From Micractinium sp. NFX-FRZ (Eukaryota > Chlorophyta > Trebouxiophyceae > Chlorellales > Chlorellaceae): a stretch of 64,000 bases of DNA. Below are positions 1 through 10,270 of the stretch, in pieces. The DNA lies in NCBI GenBank assembly GCA_029339195.1, contig JAPTJF010000103.1, positions 89,929 to 153,928 of the forward strand, written 5' to 3'. Every line of letters starts with the position of its first letter. The first letter of the stretch is position 1. The translations under genes were made by a program, and so were the position numbers. The notes under the pieces are model-generated. The model saw only the letters and a list, made by a program, of their open reading frames with translations, ran no database searches and had not been told where the DNA came from.

Positions 1-109
1 GGAGGATGCGTTCAAAGCGGGGGACGGCAGTTCCTTCCCCTGTCGTTTGTGGACATCCCTCCTTGTTCTAGGGTGTTGATCGTCCCCTTCTGCATCTTGT
101 GGAGTGCAG
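1..109 (+). other. CCT3 intron, 5' part cut by window edge
   Basis: No coding match is seen before the acceptor AG at 108-109; the CCT3 reading frame starts directly after it. The preceding exon lies outside the window. Confidence 0.7.
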
Positions 110-3100
110 GGGGTATGTGCGTGCCCTGGAGGATGCGATCAAGGTGGTGGATGAGATCTCCTTCCCCATTGACACCAACGACCGCAAGCAGATGCTGAAC
201 ATCGTCAACAGCTGCATCGGGACCAAGTTCACCATGCGCTTTGGCTCGCTCATCGCGGTGAGGGCATGCGGGGGGGATGGGCCATGGGGGCTGACAGTTG
301 GGAAGGGATGGAAAGGACAGATGCCACCATGCGCTTTTGGCTCGCTCGTCGCGCTGAGGCCATGGGGGCTGGCATGGGCGTTGCAGAAGGGGATGGAAAT
401 GGAAGCGGCGCATGCGTGCAGGCGTGTGCTCGCACCACCTGCTGATCCTCTGCACCTCCCTGCTGTGTGTGCTGTGCTGTGCTGTGCCGCAGGAGCTGGC
501 CCTGGATGCGGTGCAGATCATCACGGTGGATCACGGCGAGGGGCGGCGGGAGATCGACATCAAGTGAGCTGGCTTGAGGGGCGCAAGCCTAGCCTAGCCT
601 AGCCTAGCCCCTAGCCTGGCTAGGGATGCCTCAATCTGTGCTGCGCCTTGCTGCCGTAACACGTCAGCCCTGGTGTCTATGCACAAGCTCACTGGCCATG
701 GAGGGCACTAGGCACACCTTGTGCCCGCTCACCTTCGCTCCTGCCTCTCAACCCGCCTGCCCCGTGCCCACTCTGTCTGCCGTTTGTGACGCCTTTACAT
801 CTCCCTTTACCTTTGCACTTCACTTGCGCCTCATCCTGCCTCCTGACCCGCCCTCCCCTCTTGTACCGCTTCTTACACCCCTGCCCTGTACATCGCAGGA
901 AGTACGCCAAGGTGGAGAAGATCCCGGGTGGCGCCATCGAGGACAGCCGTGTGCTGAAGGGCGTGATGTTTGAGAAGGACGTGGTGGTGCCCGCACGCAT
1001 GCGCAGGTGCGGGTCGGTGTGAGTGCAGGATTGGTGGTGTGGTGGGGGCACAGGAACGCGGTGGCGCCGGCCCACTTGCGCAGGTACGGGGTGGCTGCAG
1101 GGTGTGTGTGTGCTGTTGGGAAGGGCAATTGGCTGGTGGTGCCTGAGTGCATGCACTGGTAGGGAGGGAGGGATGCGCTGAGGAACCTTTCAAGGCACGC
1201 GTGTTGGTGTCATGCGCAGGCAATGCTGAGGCAGAGGCGGAACGCCAGGGCTGGGTGGCAGAGGGGTGGCGCCGGCGTCTGTGCCGCCATCGTGCCCCGC
1301 TGCCCCGGTGGCCCCCATCCCACCCTGTCCTGCCTGCCTGGCCTGCCTGCTTGCCCGCGGCCCCCCATCCCACCCTGTCCTGCCTGCCTGGCCTGTGTTG
1401 CCCGTGCCTGTGCAGGAAGATTGCCAACCCGCGCATCCTGCTGCTGGACTGCCCGCTGGAGTACAAGAAGGGGGAGAACCAGACCAATGTGGAGCTCATG
1501 AAGGAGGAGGACTGGTGAGGGGCGGGCGGGGGACACCACACAGGGGGAGGTGTTGTTGGCAGAGGAGGCAGTGGCGTGGGGTGGGTGCAGTTGAGGGGAG
1601 GCCTGGTGTGGAGGTGATGTGGTTTCACTGTCAAACAGGGAGCAGATGGCACACGTCAGCAGGGAGTGGTTTGCACGCATGGAGGCGTTGCCGGAGATGT
1701 TGGCCATCTGCTAGCAATGGCTGCATAGCAGTCGCCACCCCACAGCGCTCCACTCAGCCGATTTCCCCCTTCATCGCCTGCTTGCCCCTTGTACCTTACC
1801 CCACCCCACCCCACCCCACCTCACCCCATCGCACCCCACAGGGCTGTGCTGCTCAAGATGGAGGAGGAGTGGATCCAGAAGACGTGCGAGCAGATTGCGT
1901 CCTTCAAGCCGGACCTGGTCATCACGGGTGGGTAGTGGGTGGGGCCCTGGTTCGAGAGGGGGCGCTGGGAGTGGGGTGGGTTTGAAGAGGAGAGCGATGT
2001 CCCTGGCGGCGGCAGCAGCAGGAGGAGACACAGCAAGAAGCGTGCCGCTGGCCTTCCCCCTGGCACCCCTCCACTCCTGCGGCCTCCCATGGATCCCCAA
2101 CACTGCCGACAAGGGCCTGGGCTGCCTGGCGGCTTGCTCATCCATCTGATGAGGGTCTGGCAGGTTGCTCCTGCTCCTCACTCTGACCTGCCGCCTGCGC
2201 TCCCTGCCTCCCTGCCCACCTGCAGAGAAGGGGCTGAGCGACCTGGCTGCCCACTACCTCATGAAGTCGGGCATTGCTGCCATCCGGCGGCTGCGCAAGA
2301 CCGACAACAACCGCGTGGCGCGGGCGTGCGGCGCCACCATCGTCAGCCGACCAGGCGCGTGGGGTGGGAAGGCGCAGTTTGGGGGCAACACTGTATGGAG
2401 CCAGGGGGGCGAGTGATTCCGTTCGTAGGTGTATGTTGCCGAACCTGTTGTCGCCGCCGCTGTTTTCTGTTAACCTTCATATCATCAAGCGCTCGTCTGC
2501 CGGCTTTGGCCTGCCCACATCAGCTGGCTGCACACGCCTGCCCCCCACCAGCTGGCTGCACATCTGCCCAGCACCGCGGCCCCCTTCCGTCTTCCACACC
2601 TGCCCCCCACTGCTGCAGATGAGATCCGCGAGAGCGACATCGGCACGGGTGCGGGGCTGTTTGAGGTGCGCAAGATTGGAGACGAGTTCTACACATTCAT
2701 CGTGGACTGCAAGGTGAGAGACTGCATCAGTGTTCAGAGGGGTGGGCGGGGCGGGGCACCGGGTGCTGAAGAGGGGAGAGCTGCAGGGGCGGGTGGGGTG
2801 CGCCGTGGTGAGGTCGCAACGGGTGAACACAAGATGCGCACCAGGGCATTACCTAGCTGGGCGTGCATGCGTCCCTCCCAGCTTGCCCCCTGCCCATCTG
2901 CTGCGAACCCCAGCCATGCACCCATCTTCCTGCTGGCCTGGCCTCTTAAGACTGCGGATAGTTTTAACCTGGTCGAGATTCACTCACCTATGCACCCGCC
3001 TTCCCCCGCCCCCCCTGCTCCGCCCCCACAGGACCCCAAGGCCTGCAGCGTGGTCCTACGTGGCGCCAGCAAGGACGTGCTGAACGAGGTGGAGCGCAAC

Positions 3101-4692
3101 CTGCACGACGCCATGGGGGTGGCGCGCAACGTGTGCATAGGTGCGCGCTGCTTTGGTTCTGGTGTAGTGTCGAGCAACAGCTGGGGGTGTGGGCAGGGTG
3201 GCTGGGCTGGTCAAGGTGGAATGGTAGCCGACTGGTGCCTTTGGCTTGATGTCCTGTCGGCTTCCTCAGCCCCACGCCTTTGGGCCGTTAACAAACCTTC
3301 GTCTGGTCGGGGGGAGCGCAACCCGCATGCTGCCGTGGGGGTGGGGGTGCAAACTTGTGTGCAGATGAGCAGCGCGGGCAGGGACCAGGTTTGATGGTGT
3401 GGTTCCCCACCTGCACGCTTGCTTTGCTTGCTTGCGTGCTGCCACCCCTGCCCATCCCGCAACCTTGTGTGCACACACTTCCACTGCCTCCCCCGGTGCA
3501 GACCCGCGGCTTGTGCCCGGCGGCGGCGCGGTTGAGATGGCGGTGTCTCGCGGCCTCTCAGAGCGGGCAAACAGCGGCGCAGTGGAGGGGGTGGAGCAGG
3601 TGGGGCCGGGCTGGGACGAAGCTGGTGGTGTCTGGCGATGGGTGGAGCAGTGCCCCTCCGTGGCTGTTCGCTCGGCTGGCAGTGCTGCTGGGTACATGTG
3701 CTTAGGCAGGCGCTGGAGGCCTCCCTCCCGCTCTCACCCTCAGTCCCACCACCGTACTCCCGTACTCAAACCCAAGCCCCACAACCTCCTCTTCCCCTCT
3801 TCCCGCCGTGCAGGGCCCGTACCGGGGCGTGGGGCAGGCTCTGGAGGTCATCCCCCGCACCCTGGCCCAGAACTGCGGCGCCAACGTGATCCGCACGCTC
3901 ACCAAGCTGCGGGCCAAGCATGCCGAGGAGCCGGGCTGCACCTTCGGCATCGACGGTGCGTGAGGGGCGGGGAGTGGCAGCAAGGGGACTCGAGGCACGG
4001 GGCGGGCAGGCGGCGTCCATGGCAGGCGAGGAGTGAGTGAGCAACTGCAGGTTCTGCACTGTGAAGAGCCCCGCCGCTGCTCATGCTTTTCTCGGCCCTT
4101 GATGACGCTTCCCCGGCCCACAGTTGCCCTGACCTGCTGCTGCTGCTGCTGCTGCAGGCAACAGCGGGCAGATTGTGGACATGAAGGAGCTGGGGGTGTG
4201 GGAGGCGTACCAGGTAGGGGTGGGTTGCGGTGGGGTGGGGTGGGGGGCAGGCTGCACTACTGGGGGTGTGGGAGGTGTATTGTGCAGGATGCGCAGGCAG
4301 GGCAGGCCGCTCTGCCGGTGGATATGGTGGTAGCAGGCGGCGGCTGTGCTGCTGGTGTGCTGGCGCGGACATTGGATGACAGCGGGCTGACGTCCGCAGC
4401 ACAGCAGCGCGCTGGGCGACGCATTGCCAGCTGACTCGTCTCCCCTACCCCCATCCCTCCTGCCAGGCCTCACCATAGTCCCTCGCCGTCTCTTCTTCTG
4501 CACCCACTTCCTCCTCTGCAGGTCAAGGTGCAGACAATCAAGACATCGATCGAGGCGGCCACCCTGCTACTGCGCATCGACGATATTGTGAGCGGGCTGA
4601 AGAAGCGGGACCGCATGGGGCCCGGGCAGAGCAGCAAGCCGCAGGTGGACGACGGGGAGAATGTGGACAGCGAGCAGATGCTGCAGGAGTGA
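110..4692 (+). CDS. CCT3: T-complex protein 1 subunit gamma (CCT3), 5'-partial
   Basis: Gamma subunit of the cytosolic TRiC/CCT chaperonin, the ATP-driven double ring that folds actin, tubulin and other proteins. Twelve exons are visible: 110-257, 493-563, 899-1006, 1416-1514, 1842-1927, 2226-2354, 2619-2713, 3032-3140, 3502-3599, 3814-3955, 4158-4213, 4522-4692. The joined frame is open for 437 codons including the stop and follows plant CCT3 closely: VEKIPGGAIEDS, LLLDCPLEYKKGE, VITEKGLSDLA, TDNNRVARACGA, GTGAGLFEV, LVPGGGAVEMA, IPRTLAQNCGANVIRTLTK and LLLRIDDIVSG. The N-terminal ATP-binding part, with the start codon, lies before the window, and bases 1-109 are intron. The intron after 2354 has a GC donor; the nearby GT would bring in a stop. 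Introns after 257 and 4213 carry degraded copies of the preceding exon end. Identity is very secure and exon edges are good. Confidence 0.96.
326..363 (+). repeat. Diverged copy of a CCT3 exon end inside its own intron
   Basis: This intron stretch repeats 231-262 (the end of the exon ending at 257 plus its donor) with a one-base insertion and a few substitutions. The donor GTGAGG has become CTGAGG, so the copy can no longer act as a splice donor. Confidence 0.8.
4259..4288 (+). repeat. Diverged copy of a CCT3 exon end
   Basis: The segment repeats the end of the exon ending at 4213 (4189-4216): GGGGGTGTGGGAGG is shared, followed by a diverged TACCAG/donor part. It lies in the intron 4214-4521. 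Confidence 0.65.
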
Positions 4693-5496
4693 AGAATCAT
4701 GCCTGACTGCCGGAAAGGAGCCTCGCAGATCGCCACATAACTGTCGCTGGGGTGACGCGGAGCATGTAGTGAAACTCGGAGGAGGGCACGGCGCGCCCTG
4801 GCGCTCTTTTAAGCCGCGCCTGGCGCTCTTTATAAGCCGCCTGCTCGGCTGCTTCCGTCTCGCTTGCATGCCGCCCCTGCCCTGCACCACCCAAGCTGCT
4901 CAGCTCACGCCGCTGCACCGCTCGCTTCTACGCATCCCCCGGCCTGCCGCTTGCCTCTGCTTCCTGACTCGATTCATCACGCACCCACCCACCCTGGCCA
5001 GCCATTCCTGTGTAACGCACCGCAGCAGCGCACAGAGGGGTCAGTCTGCAGAAGAGAACAGGAAGCCCGTTCCAGCAGCATGCTCGGCGTCCTGCATACC
5101 CACTTGTAGCATGTCCCAACTCCAAGATCCCTCTGACCTGTTGGGGCGCAAGCCTGGAGGGACGTGCCACCGCACATGAGGCAGAAGAGTCCTTTGGTAA
5201 CTGGAAAGGAGCTGGGTGGCAGCTGATAACGGCGGCTGCTGTGGGTGCTGTGCACCTTGTTCCCTCGGAAACCCGCCCTGTGCACTCGTCCAAGGCTGCT
5301 TCGCTCCAGCCACACCCCTGCTCCACTGTCCCAGTTCTACACGCAGCGGGCCCAGCCTCCGACGCTCTCCCAAACCTAAGCGGTCCAGCCGCTTAACAAC
5401 ACTGTGTGCTAGCCTAGCGCTAGGCAGAAGGCTGCCCCCAGCCGCAGTTCCAGAGCTCCAGCCGCCAGCCCTCTCCCTCCACCCCCACGCCCGCCC
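4693..5496. other. CCT3 3' region and promoter of the universal stress protein gene
   Basis: No gene is seen here. A TGTAA at 5011-5015 lies 319 bp after the CCT3 stop and is the likely polyadenylation signal. The remaining ~480 bp precede the ATG at 5497 and should hold the promoter and 5' UTR. No clear TATA box was recognised. Confidence 0.6.
5011..5015 (+). terminator. TGTAA polyadenylation signal, CCT3
   Basis: Exact TGTAA, the green-algal polyadenylation signal, and the first one noticed after the CCT3 stop codon. Confidence 0.6.
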
Positions 5497-7126
5497 ATGG
5501 ACGGCATGCAGCAGCGGCGCGTGTGCATCGCCGTCGACCAGAGCCAGGCCAGCCAGGCCGCCCTGCGCTGGGCCGCGCGCTCCCTGCTGAACAAGGGCGA
5601 CCGAGTCATGCTCTTCACTGTCGTGCCGCCCGCCGCGGGCTCAGAGCTCTTCCAGGGACCACCCACTATCGTGACGCACCCGGTGATTAACTGATTAGAA
5701 CAAAAATGTCGTTTTCTTGTGCAAAAGCTGGGCTGCGGCTGTAACTGGAGGTGGCGGGCAGGGTGGTGCCTGGAGGGTTGCGTTGCCTGGTTCATGCTCA
5801 GTGCACAGCAGCAGCTGTGCACCCTCCATTCTCGCACCGCCCCCGCAAGTCCTTACCTCAGCAAAGCCCTCTCTGCACCCTCTCCCGCCCTCTCCTGCCC
5901 CCTCTTCACCTGCACCCACTCCCGCCCTGCCCGTCCCCCTCTCCAAGGTCGCCCTCCCCACCCTTTCCCGCCCCCGCTCGCCACCTGCCAGGCTAAGACC
6001 GACCAAGGCGAGCTGCAGAGGAGCCAGAGCTTCCTGGAGAGCTGCAAGGCGCAGCTGGTGTCAGAGGGGGTGAGTGAGTGAGCCGCTGCCCAGGGCCTGC
6101 CTGCCCATGCATGATGCATGGTCTACTCTAGCTGCCACAGCTGTTCACATGCGCTGCAAGGGAACCAACCTCGGACGAACCATAGGCTGCCCAGGGTGAG
6201 CACAGTCAGATGCACGACATGTGTACAGACATGCAGCCTCAGCCTGGGAGCTGCATCGTGGGGTCATGCGCCCGAGACAGCACTGCCTGCATCCCCCCTC
6301 AGCAAGCGCACATTGAATGCCTGACGGGCAGTGACGTGCTGCAAGCGAAGCCTGCAGGTCAGGGCGGCCGACGTGGCAGTCCAGCCTCTGGTGTCGGAGC
6401 TGGGCACTGCACAGGACATTGGTGCGCTGCTCTGCGGGCACCGCCTCGTGGGCGCAGGCAGCCGTTTGCCTGCAGTTCCCCAGGCGTGCTTCCAGCCTGT
6501 GCCGGGCAGTGTGCCTACCTAGCTGGGTGCGGGCGGCAGGTTATCCTTGCAATCCACCATATACATTCTTGCTTCACCTGCCCGTCTGCGCCTGCCCTCA
6601 TGCCAATGCTACCGCAGGTCGGCAAATCAACAAGCACTCGGCTGAGTGCGGGTGCGATACGCTGGTGCTCGGCAGCCGCGGGCTAGGCCTGCCCAAGAGG
6701 GCAATCCTGAACCTGCTGGGGCTGGGCAGCGGTGAGTGCCCGCTGCCTAGGCCTGCGCCTGCTACGGAATGGAGGGTGCAAGGGGGTTGCTGCCAGTGTT
6801 GGAGGGATTTGGTTGCCCTCTGTGTGGGACATGGGTGGCAGTGTACTTGCATCTTCGTGCTTAAATACCTGCCTCCATGCTGCTGCCTGCCTCCCACAGG
6901 CCCCTGCCCTGCCAGGAGTCAGGTGACGGGGCCTAGCAAGGCACAGCTGCTGCTATGCACCATGTTCTCACCCCTTGCTGCCCTGCCCTCTCCCCATGAT
7001 GGCACAGTGTCTGACTACGTGATCAAGCACGGCACGGTCAACATTGCCCTGCACAAGGATGCCGCCGCCATGAGGAAGGCAGCAGATGCAGAGCCCACGC
7101 GCTATGAGCCCCGCAAGCTGCACTGA
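5497..7126 (+). CDS. Universal stress protein (UspA fold)
   Basis: Single-domain universal stress protein of 186 residues, a small alpha/beta nucleotide-binding protein, probably cytosolic since no transit peptide is evident. Five exons: 5497-5682, 5992-6069, 6358-6421, 6618-6731, 7008-7126. The start MDGMQQRRVCIAVDQSQAS gives the first beta strand with the family's Asp and Ser, followed by ALRWAARSLL (helix) and VMLFTVVPP. The C-terminal half has DTLVLGSRGLG, then GLGSVSDYVIKHGTVNIAL, which corresponds to the ATP-binding G-x2-G-x9-G-S pattern of plant USPs with a slightly different loop. The length is typical of plant single-domain USPs. The physiological role cannot be read from sequence. 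The gene is convergent with the Tls1-like gene, and their polyadenylation signals sit in one palindrome. Confidence 0.9.
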
Positions 7127-7306
7127 CACAAGCTGCGCACGCGCTGCACGCACGAGATCGTTTGTGATAGCGGGACAGCATCAGCGCTGAAAGGGACTGG
7201 AAGTCTGTTAGCCAGCCAGCGATGCAGCACGCTGTGTTCTCCTCGTACCACCATGCTGTTCCAGCAGACCTTTCTTTGAATCTTCCATGCAGAAGCCGGC
7301 CAGGCA

Positions 7307-7326
7307 GATGTAATGGGCATTACATC
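7307..7326. terminator. Palindrome carrying polyadenylation signals for both strands
   Basis: GATGTAATG and its exact reverse complement CATTACATC are separated by GG. TGTAA lies at 7309-7313 on + (universal stress protein gene, 183 bp after its stop) and at 7320-7324 on - (Tls1-like gene, 216 bp after its stop). No other gene lies between the two stops (7127-7539). Confidence 0.65.
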
Positions 7327-7539
7327 ACGGTACAACCAGCAGGGAAGGGCAAGCAAAGACAGGCCACTGCCAGCTGCAACTTCACGTTGCATACAAGCGC
7401 TGCAGCACATAGCCGTGCCGGGTGGTCACGCAACAACGGGGCATCATGGCCGTGGCTGTGCCCGCCGCTGTCTCAGCTTGGTGCAGCTGTGCCTGCTGCT
7501 CTCCGCCGTCGCGCGTGCAGCCGTGCCCGCTGCTCTCCC

Positions 7540-9760
7540 TCACCACCCCGCAAACTCCTCCTTCTTCTGCTTCTTCTTCTCCTCCTGCCGCTCCCGCATG
7601 CGCGCCTTCTTGGCACTGCGGGGGTGAAAGGGCAGGGGGCAGGGGCAGAGCAGGCTAGGTGGGTCTGCCAGCAACGAGATGGTGCGAAGCAGCGGCAGGG
7701 AGGGCGCAGAGGGCGGCAGTCCTTGCCGGGCACTTTGCAGGCGGAAGTGGGCTCCAGAGGCAGCAGACCAGCACTGCCAAGCGACCTCCAGGCGACCATC
7801 CCGCCCCTGCCAGCGCCACAGCAGGCAGCCAGCCCCTTTTTTATCCCAGCCCCTCAGCAGGCATCCCTTCAACACCATCAACCCGCCCCTTTCCACTCGC
7901 CCCTCTCTCCAACACGCTGCGCGTCTGCAGCGACTTTCGAGGCGCTTGGCCTCCTGGCACCCACCCGGCCCCGTTGTACCCCACTCCACACCAAGCACCC
8001 CCGCTCATCCCAGCCCCCACCCCTCCCTGCCTCCCCTTCCCTCCCACTCACTGTGCCTCCGCAATGACTTTGAGGTGCTTGGGGTCCTGCCTGCCAAAGG
8101 CCACGGGGAAGGCCCCCCGTCGGGTGCCCCTCCCATCGCCGCCGTCGTCGTCATCATCATACCGCCCGCCCATCTGCAGCATCTTCTTTTTGGCTGCCTC
8201 CGTGTCCTCAATGTTCTTCAGCTTCTGCTCCAGGGAGAGGGGGACCTCTGTGATGCCCGCCACCCAGGAGTTGCCCAGCTCCGTGTCCTGCTGCCGCTTC
8301 TGCAGGCCCTCGGGCAGCGCGGAGAGCAGGGGGTCGGCCATGCGGCGCGCCCGCTCCTCTTCCGCGGCACGCGCCGCCTCCTCCTCCTCCTCCACGCTGC
8401 GCCCCATGCGCTTGGCCAGCTGCTCCTCCACATACTTCTTCCTGCACCACGGGGGGAGGTGGGGGCGGGAGGGGGCGGTGGGGTTAAACGGGATGGGGGG
8501 CGACATAAGAAAGCAGCGCAGCGTTACACAGGGCGAGCGCAGGCCGTGACCGGCTGCTCCGCAACGCACTTTCCCTGAATGGGGTGAGGAACAGGACAGT
8601 ACAGGGGAGGTACATGTAGGGAGAAGACAGGCTGCTCTGCCAGACAGCGACCGAGACGGTACAACAAACAGGTGGATGGGCAGAGCAAATGACGCCGCTG
8701 CCGCATGGCGGAGCTTGCTTGCCACGTGGCCAGTTCCGAAACCGCAGGCGGCACAACACGCCCGGCCGGCCGGCGGCTTGAGTGACCGCCAGCCCGCTGA
8801 TGCCAAGTGCGCAGGCCAGCAAGCAGGCCAAAGTAACGTGACATGCTGCGCATGCTGTGCGCTCACATGTGTGGGTCCTCCTCCTCTGAGTGCAGCCGCC
8901 GCTCGCGCTTGAAGGCGGCCTGCGGGCAGCAAGGGTAAGGCAGCATGCAGAGCACTTGCTGGGCAGCAGGCAGCAGCATGTGGGACGGCAGCGGGGCGGA
9001 GAAGGTCCTGGCTGGCTGGCTCTTACGAGGACGCACACCCGAGGGCGGGCAGAGACAGCAAGGGCATCAGATGCACAGCAGCTGGCAGTGCGATGGCAAC
9101 AGCCCAGCTAGCAGGCGCCCTTGCACCTGCCCCTTCCCCCCGCACCTGCAGCACGTCTTGTTGCGCCGAGGGCCCTCCTACTGTGAGCCCGCTGCCCTTC
9201 TTGTGGTGCCGCGTGTCTGGCGCCATCAGCATGCCCGCCTCCACGCCCTGCAGGGGGGGAGGGCCCGGAGGGGCAGGCGGGGGAGGGCGGTCAGGAGCAG
9301 CAGAGGCAGGAAGCGCGACAGCAAGCGGGGCGGTGGCGTCTTTAATGCGCAGCCGGAGAAGATGTGCAGGTGGTTGACACCTGCACATGACATGCATGAC
9401 ATCATGCGATTCTACCAAGCCATGAGGAACCCCTGACGCCAAAGCAGCATCCACATGCGCCGCCGGCTCAGCAATTGCAGGCATGCACTGGAGCAAGCTC
9501 AAAGGAGAGCGAGCGAGCTGGCATATTCGCAGCTGCCGACACCTGCCCGATGCCGCAGTCCCATCGGCCGCCAATCTGCTCACCGTGCGCCGCTGCCGCT
9601 GCTTCTGCAGCGCTCGGATGTCTTCTGCCGTCAGCTTGGGGGCTGCTGGCTCCGCGCCCTCCCCGCCGCTGGCTGCCGCTGCCGCCGGCTCACCATCTGA
9701 CAGCTCCTCCTGCTCGTCCAGCGCCCGCCGCTTGCGTATGTTGCGCTGCTTGCCGCTCAT
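7540..9760 (-). CDS. Tls1/C9orf78 (HCA59) family splicing-associated protein
   Basis: A 265-residue homologue of fission yeast Tls1 and human C9orf78, nuclear proteins that bind the spliceosomal helicase Brr2 and influence splice-site choice. Exons in transcription order: 9584-9760, 9146-9247, 8867-8919, 8052-8441, 7540-7615. The start is MSGKQRNIRKRR followed by an acidic/Ala stretch. The diagnostic core is NSWVAGITEVPLSLEQKLKN followed by IEDTEAAKKKML, which aligns with the conserved 'G-I-P-E-V-x-L-x-I-x-x-K-x-x-N' region of C9orf78. A coiled, charged region (EQLAKRMGRSVEEEEEAARA) precedes it, and the C terminus is Lys/Arg-rich (KKARMRERQEEKKKQKKEE), suggesting nuclear localisation. It shares a ~510-bp divergent promoter region with the SnRK2-like gene. 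Confidence 0.85.
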
Positions 9761-10270
9761 GCCGCCGGCGCTGCAGATCTGTGGATGATGGCGCAGGAGG
9801 CTTCTAGAGACGCGGACGCTGCACAGGCGGGAGCGTCGGCGGGCGGGCGGTGACGGGCGGTGGGCTGGCTCTGGAGGGGCAGACGCTGCCTGAGCTGGCG
9901 GTACCGGCCGTCAATCAACGGGATCAGCCGTCAAACAGCCCGCAGCCAGCAGCAACCGGGAGAGAAGAGGCTGGCACCTGCAGATGGGGCTCAGAGCCTA
10001 GCAGTCCTGCTGTAGTCTATACGTCTGAAGCATGCGCTTTTCTAAGGGTGTGGAGACGACACGAGGGCGCTCCTGCCAAGAACTTGCGGGAGGATGCTTT
10101 CCGTGCTTTGCTGATGCATCGTGATGTGTGCAGGACAGACGCTTGCAAGTAGGTGCCACCCGTTCCCAGCACCCCCTTGCGAGCCATCGGGTGTGCAGCT
10201 GCGCAGTGCTGGTTGGGGCACCCTTTCGGCGTCCGGCCCTCCCCGCTCCTCCCTCGTGCCGTCCACAGCA
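9761..10270. promoter_or_regulatory. Bidirectional promoter region, Tls1-like / SnRK2-like
   Basis: These 510 bp separate two start codons that face away from each other, so both promoters and 5' UTRs must lie here. No coding match and no clear TATA box were seen. Confidence 0.55.
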
